Source: GWC2-56-14 sp043731355 (GTDB taxonomy: Bacteria; Nitrospirota; UBA9217). From it: a DNA stretch of 26,156 nt. Shown here in pieces: positions 22,823-26,156 of this stretch. The notes under the pieces were generated by a model. It had not been told where the DNA came from. It did not search any database and saw only the letters and a list, made by a program, of their open reading frames with translations. The stretch lies in the NCBI GenBank assembly GCA_043731355.1, contig JAYTJE010000014.1, positions 1-26,156 on the forward strand. Direction: 5' to 3'. Within the stretch, counting starts at the first letter, position 1; the number at the start of each line of letters is the position of its first letter. Made by a program: the position numbers and the translations under genes.

Positions 22823-23578
22823 ATGAGGCCCACAGCCACGCTTCCTGTCGCGATACGTATCCGCATCATTCCTCAGATCGCTTCCCTGAAGAAGATCGAG
22901 GAGGAGCTGTTCCGGGCGACCAAGCACGCCAGCGTGGGACGGCTGGCCGCGGGCGTCGCCCATGAGATCGGCAACCCGCTTGCCTCCATATCCTCATTGG
23001 TGCAGGAGCTCCAGACCGAGGAGCTCACGCCCTTTGTCCAGGAGTCGCTCACGACGATCAACGGACAGGTGCACCGCATCGCGCGGATCGTGCGGAGCCT
23101 GGGTGATTTCGCCCGGCTCTACCCGCGCCAGAAAATGCCGACAAGCCTCGGCGACATTCTCGAGAACACGCTGAACCTGGTGCGGTACGACCATCAGTTC
23201 AAAAAGATCGAGCTCCACACGGACGTGCGCGATACGCCGCTGCTCAAGATCGACCCGGACCAGATCCAGCAGGTGTTCCTGAACCTGATCCTGAACGCCC
23301 GCGACGCCATGCCCGACGGCGGAAGCCTCGACATCGCCATCGGACAGACGGAGGGCCAGGTCAGGATGGTTTTCGCCGACACCGGCGCCGGCATCGAAGC
23401 CGAGGTGAAGGAGAAGGTTTTCGACCCGTTCTTCAGCGCCAAGGGCCCGACCAAGGGCACCGGCCTGGGCCTTTCGATCTGCTACAGCATTATCAAGGAC
23501 CACGGGGGCATCATTGAAATCGATTCAGCGAAGGATAAAGGGACGAAGTTTATTATCACGATCCCGGTGGAAGGGTAG
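22823..23578 (+). CDS. Histidine kinase lacking its sensor region (NtrB-like)
   Basis: This 251-residue protein has a complete kinase core. The HisKA box is RLAAGVAHEIGNPLASISSL with His47. The N box is NLILNARDAMPDGG, and the G boxes are DTGAGIE and TKGTGLGLSI. Upstream there are only about 30 residues. The first dozen (MRPTATLPVAIRI) look like the start of a membrane helix, and they run straight into ASLKKIEEELFRATKHASVG, the usual linker just before HisKA. A sensor domain, HAMP or PAS region seems to have been cut out. As it stands it would be a soluble, unregulated kinase. The next gene is an NtrC-type regulator, its probable partner. The ribosome site (AGAGA) is weak. Confidence 0.82.
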   Translation: MRPTATLPVAIRIRIIPQIASLKKIEEELFRATKHASVGRLAAGVAHEIGNPLASISSLVQELQTEELTPFVQESLTTINGQVHRIARIVRSLGDFARLYPRQKMPTSLGDILENTLNLVRYDHQFKKIELHTDVRDTPLLKIDPDQIQQVFLNLILNARDAMPDGGSLDIAIGQTEGQVRMVFADTGAGIEAEVKEKVFDPFFSAKGPTKGTGLGLSICYSIIKDHGGIIEIDSAKDKGTKFIITIPVEG

Positions 23579-23612
23579 ATTATTCGCACAAGGGATAGAA
23601 AAACAAAACCTT

Positions 23613-23691
23613 TTGACAGGACAACAGGATTAACAGGATTTTCAGCATGAGAAAAAGCTTTTATCAGATTTTATCCTGTTATCCTGTCGAA
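23613..23691. repeat. Inverted AACAGGAT repeat between kinase and regulator
   Basis: TTGACAGGACAACAGGAT (23613-23630) faces ATCCTGTTATCCTGTCGAA (23673-23691), an imperfect inverted pair with two or three mismatches. A further ACAGGATTTT unit lies next to the left arm. AACAGGATTAACAGGAT-type sequences are frequent dispersed repeats. This one separates the kinase and its regulator by about 150 bp. Confidence 0.55.
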
Positions 23692-23727
23692 GATTTTGTT
23701 CCGGTTTGTCCGGGTTAGGGAGCTTGT

Positions 23728-25077
23728 ATGTCCAAAAGCATATTGATCGTAGAGGACGAAGAAACGCTGCGGGAGTCGATCAAGCGGATCTTCACCAAGG
23801 AAGGCTACGCGGTGGACACGGCGGAGTCGGCTGAGAAGGGGCTGGAGCTGCTTGCCGCGACGGTCTATGACGTGATCATTTCCGACATCATCCTGCCGGG
23901 CATGGACGGCATCGAAATGCTCGGCAAGGTGCGGGAGCAGCTCCCGGACCAGATCGTCATCATCGTCACGGCCTATGCTTCGCTCGATACGTCGGTAAAG
24001 GCGCTCCGGGCCGGGGCCTACGACTACATCATGAAGCCCATCATCCACGAGGAGATCAAGCAGATCGTCCGGAACGCGCTGCGCCAGAAGAGTCTGCAGG
24101 CCGAGAACGTGCTGCTCAAGCGAGAGCTTGGCAAGGACTACGATTTCAGCAGTATTATCGGCGAGAGCGCAGCGCTCAGGAGCATCATCGACGAGGTCAA
24201 GAAGGTCGCCGATGCCAAAAGCAGCGTGCTGCTCCTGGGCGAGACGGGCACGGGCAAGGAGCTTTTTGCACGGGTGATCCACCACAACAGCAGCCGTTGC
24301 TCCCTGCCCTTTGTCCCGATCAACTGCTCGGCCATTCCCGAGAATCTGCTCGAAACGGAGCTGTTCGGCCATGTGCGCGGCGCCTTCACCGGCGCCGTGT
24401 CGACCAAGAAGGGCATCCTGGAGGACGCCGAAGGCGGGACCGTGTTCCTCGATGAGATCGGCGACATGAGCCTGGCGCTGCAGGCCAAGCTGCTTCGCGT
24501 TCTCGAGGACCAGGTCATCAGGCCGGTGGGGAGCACGAAGGGCGCCAAGGTCGACATCCGGTTCATTACCGCGACGAACAAGGACCTGAAAACAGCGGTC
24601 AAGACGGGTGCGTTCCGGGAGGACCTCTACTATCGCATCAATGTTATTTCTCTGGAGATCCCGCCGCTCCGGGAACGGAAAGAGGACATCCTCTCGCTGG
24701 TCAACTTTTATCTACTCCATTACGCAAAGGACCTGGGCAGGAAGATCAAAGAGATCTCGTCCGAGGCCATGGACCTTATGATGCAGTACGAGTGGTCCGG
24801 GAATGTGCGGGAGCTCCAGAACGTCATTGAACGGGCCATCCTGATCGTGGACGGCGATGTCATCAAACCGGAGCACTTGCCCGGGAGCCTGCGCAGGGAG
24901 GCGAAGCCGGAGCAGGATGTTTTTGAACAGAAGCTTTCGATCGGGGACTACACGAAAAACTTTATCCTGCGGAACCAGGCGGAGTACACGGAGCAGCAGA
25001 TCGCGGACATGCTTGGAATCACGCGCAAGTCGCTCTGGGAAAAGCGGAAGAAATGGGGAATGAGCAAGGGGAAGTAG
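23728..25077 (+). CDS. Sigma-54-dependent response regulator (NtrC family)
   Basis: This 449-residue transcription activator has three domains. The receiver (1-120) has phosphoacceptor Asp53 (IISDIILPGMDG). The AAA+ domain (about 145-375) has Walker A GETGTGKE (171-178) and the sigma-54 contact loop GAFTGA (218-223), followed by GTVFLDEIGDMS and the arginine-finger region. The C-terminal Fis-type helix-turn-helix reads EQQIADMLGITRKSLWEKRKKW. It should remodel sigma-54 RNA polymerase at enhancer-dependent promoters after phosphorylation, most likely by the adjacent kinase. The targets are not evident. I found no clear -24/-12 promoter next to it. Confidence 0.93.
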   Translation: MSKSILIVEDEETLRESIKRIFTKEGYAVDTAESAEKGLELLAATVYDVIISDIILPGMDGIEMLGKVREQLPDQIVIIVTAYASLDTSVKALRAGAYDYIMKPIIHEEIKQIVRNALRQKSLQAENVLLKRELGKDYDFSSIIGESAALRSIIDEVKKVADAKSSVLLLGETGTGKELFARVIHHNSSRCSLPFVPINCSAIPENLLETELFGHVRGAFTGAVSTKKGILEDAEGGTVFLDEIGDMSLALQAKLLRVLEDQVIRPVGSTKGAKVDIRFITATNKDLKTAVKTGAFREDLYYRINVISLEIPPLRERKEDILSLVNFYLLHYAKDLGRKIKEISSEAMDLMMQYEWSGNVRELQNVIERAILIVDGDVIKPEHLPGSLRREAKPEQDVFEQKLSIGDYTKNFILRNQAEYTEQQIADMLGITRKSLWEKRKKWGMSKGK

Positions 25078-25093
25078 CAGAGGAAGCGCAGGC

Positions 25094-25167
25094 TTAACCG
25101 CAGGCTGAAGACTGAAGGTACTGCCGTTTCCACCCCTTCAGCCTTACCACCTTCAACCTGCAGTTAA
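25094..25167. repeat. Inverted repeat before greB
   Basis: TTAACCGCAGGCTGAAG (25094-25110) faces CTTCAACCTGCAGTTAA (25151-25167), with two mismatches over 17 bp. It lies just after the regulator stop and could form a long hairpin that separates it from greB. There is no T-run. Confidence 0.5.
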
Positions 25168-25189
25168 CTATCCACCTGAATCAAAAAAC

Positions 25190-25696
25190 ATGACCCGCTA
25201 TCGACCACCACAACCGCCGAGCTCCCAATACATCACGCCCGAAGGAAAAAAACGGCTCACCGAAGAGTTCAGCATGCTCTGGAGTATCCGGCGCCCCGAG
25301 GTGACCGCCGCGCTTGCCGCAGCCGCGGCAGAAGGCGACCGCTCCGAGAACGCCGAGTACATCTACCGCAAAAAACAGCTCCGCGAGATCGACAACCGCA
25401 TCCATTTTCTCAAAAAGCGCCTTGAGGACATCGTGGTGGTGGACAGCGTTCCCACTGACCAGAGCCGCGTATTTTTCGGCGCCTGGCTTCGCTTGGAAGA
25501 TGAAGAAGGAAATCTCTTTGAATACCGCATCGTGGGCCCCGATGAATCCGATTTTGAGAAGGGCATGATCAGCATGGATGCCCCCATGGCGAAGGCGCTG
25601 ATGAAGAAAGCCGAGGGCGATGCGGTCACGGTCAAGCGCCCCAAGGGCGACGCGGTTTTCACCATCGTCGAGGTGCGGTATAAGGCGTTTTCGTAG
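25190..25696 (+). CDS. greB: Transcript cleavage / elongation factor GreB
   Basis: This 168-residue factor enters the secondary channel of RNA polymerase and stimulates cleavage of backtracked RNA. YITPEGKKRLTEEFSMLW starts the N-terminal coiled coil. The catalytic tip has the acidic pair within EGDRSENAEYIYRKKQLREIDNRIHFL. The C-terminal FKBP-like domain has FGAWLRLEDEEGN, YRIVGPDE and MAKALMKKAEGDAVTV. The GDRSENAEYIYRKKQLREID pattern and the length assign it to GreB rather than GreA (usually about 158 residues). No strong ribosome site is seen before the ATG. Confidence 0.93.
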   Translation: MTRYRPPQPPSSQYITPEGKKRLTEEFSMLWSIRRPEVTAALAAAAAEGDRSENAEYIYRKKQLREIDNRIHFLKKRLEDIVVVDSVPTDQSRVFFGAWLRLEDEEGNLFEYRIVGPDESDFEKGMISMDAPMAKALMKKAEGDAVTVKRPKGDAVFTIVEVRYKAFS

Positions 25697-25717
25697 GGGC
25701 GTTGCATGCAACGCCCC
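25696..25717. terminator. Perfect 22-bp palindrome at the end of greB
   Basis: GGGGCGTTGCATGCAACGCCCC is a perfect palindrome whose first base is the last base of the greB stop codon. TCCCTTTC follows. It is a common GC-rich dispersed repeat type and could stop transcription of greB, but the T-run is poor. Confidence 0.5.
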
Positions 25718-25752
25718 TCCCTTTCAAATAAACCCTATAGGGTCAAACCTTA

Positions 25753-25833
25753 TAGGGTCAGGTCTACTTAGTTGCCATTTGTCTCTTTGGTGAGTCGTTT
25801 GGATAAGATGACATGAAAGTAGACCTGACCCTA
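25753..25833. repeat. Long inverted repeat of the GGGTCAGGTCTAC type
   Basis: TAGGGTCAGGTCTACTT (25753-25769) and AAGTAGACCTGACCCTA (25817-25833) are perfect 17-bp inverted arms around 47 bp. Related GGGTCAGAC motifs occur again at about 25994 and 26053. The set lies just upstream of a Y1/REP-associated transposase gene and is probably the palindromic repeat family mobilised by such enzymes. Confidence 0.65.
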
Positions 25834-26031
25834 ATGCACCTCATTATGCTTCCCGGAATCATCGGGTTCATTCTACGACTTCGCAATGTTCGAGAGCTTC
25901 CCGCTTGGTTATTGTCATGTACTATTATCCCTGTAGTTGTACTTGCTGACGAGTTTCTTCTTCCGTATCAAGGGGCATATTGGGGCATATTGGGGTCAGA
26001 CTTTAGAATTGACATTCTGAGGTTCTCGTGA
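25813..26031 (+). CDS. Doubtful small membrane ORF between repeats
   Basis: This ORF would encode 72 residues. The start MKVDLTLM is encoded by the right arm of the 17-bp inverted repeat, and the end (YWGILGSDFR) by the repeated TATTGGGG and GGGGTCAGAC units. Only about 50 central residues are unique, with two hydrophobic stretches (LIMLPGIIGFIL and AWLLSCTIIPVVVLA). It may be a fragment of a membrane protein trapped between repeats, or no gene at all. No ribosome site is evident. Confidence 0.3.
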   Translation: MKVDLTLMHLIMLPGIIGFILRLRNVRELPAWLLSCTIIPVVVLADEFLLPYQGAYWGILGSDFRIDILRFS

Positions 26032-26112
26032 TAGTCTTCCCACAGGCCGTATGGGGTCAGACTTAAAACATGAGTTGTTGACAACGATTCCAAGTTTTGC
26101 TATCCTCAGTTC

Positions 26113-26156
26113 ATGCCTCGCAAACCACGCATCGAATACGAAGGCGCCTTCTATCA
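26113..26156 (+). CDS. REP-associated tyrosine transposase (Y1_Tnp), N-terminal fragment
   Basis: The window ends 44 bases into this gene. The visible residues MPRKPRIEYEGAFYH match the typical start of Y1 HuH transposases related to IS200/IS605 TnpA and the REP-associated RAYT group (usually followed by VxxRGN and the HuH motif). These enzymes act on single-stranded palindromic repeats. Inverted GGGTCAG repeats directly upstream support a RAYT-type role. The catalytic His and Tyr residues lie beyond the window. Confidence 0.75.
   Translation, partial: MPRKPRIEYEGAFY

Noticed and set aside
1..26156. tRNA or rRNA genes
   Set aside because: I saw no cloverleaf with a GGTTCGAATCC-type arm and no rRNA-like conserved sequence while reading the window. 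A tRNAscan run would be the proper test.

Overview
The window is about 26 kb of GC-rich bacterial chromosome (AT-richer at roughly 11.1-14.6 kb). It comes from a Gram-negative, respiring, c-type-cytochrome-using organism. A lytic transglycosylase lipoprotein, a Rieske/cytochrome b complex with a fused cytochrome c, a triheme cytochrome, an NtrC-type regulator and a probable selenoprotein ArsS together suggest Nitrospirota or a deltaproteobacterial lineage. No rRNA or other phylogenetic marker is present, so this is an inference.

Left part (1-11.06 kb): the 3' end of secD, then secF with a strong terminator. Next come a translationally coupled phosphate-type binding protein and hybrid histidine kinase, followed by a decayed receiver-domain gene. 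After these are a YkgJ-type cysteine-cluster protein, an Slt70-like TPR transglycosylase with a clear sigma-70 promoter, a small coiled-coil protein, a PAS-GGDEF diguanylate cyclase, and a NodI/NodJ-like ABC-2 exporter.

Middle part (11.06-15.09 kb): an accessory region that I read as an integron-type gene-cassette array without an integrase in view. It carries a fused DUF262-DUF1524 (GmrSD/SspE-like) nuclease behind four 18-bp operator-like palindromes, a 167-residue protein with a PD-(D/E)XK-like motif, a ParD/ParE toxin-antitoxin pair on the minus strand, and a DUF2277 gene. The units are separated by attC-like sites. The first is exactly 59 bp, with matching R''/R' boxes and the two characteristic extrahelical bases. 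The second has the same architecture, and the third is degenerate but shares its core with the second.

Right part (15.09-26.16 kb): a radical-SAM arsenosugar protein ArsS whose TGA is followed by a SECIS-like hairpin, glucokinase, and a mercuric-reductase-like flavoprotein with an internal in-frame deletion. Then come a small membrane protein, a collapsed DUF3187 gene, a CooT-like protein, a triheme cytochrome, a Rieske protein and a cytochrome b-c fusion. These are followed by a collapsed RpoS/RpoD-type sigma factor, a histidine kinase that seems to have lost its sensor, an NtrC-type response regulator, greB, repeat DNA, and the start of a REP-associated (Y1) transposase.

Two themes stand out. 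One is the cassette array of defence-type genes. The other is a run of four genes between 17.3 and 23.6 kb that keep both ends of their family but have lost the middle, which means either real genome decay or a systematic assembly problem.
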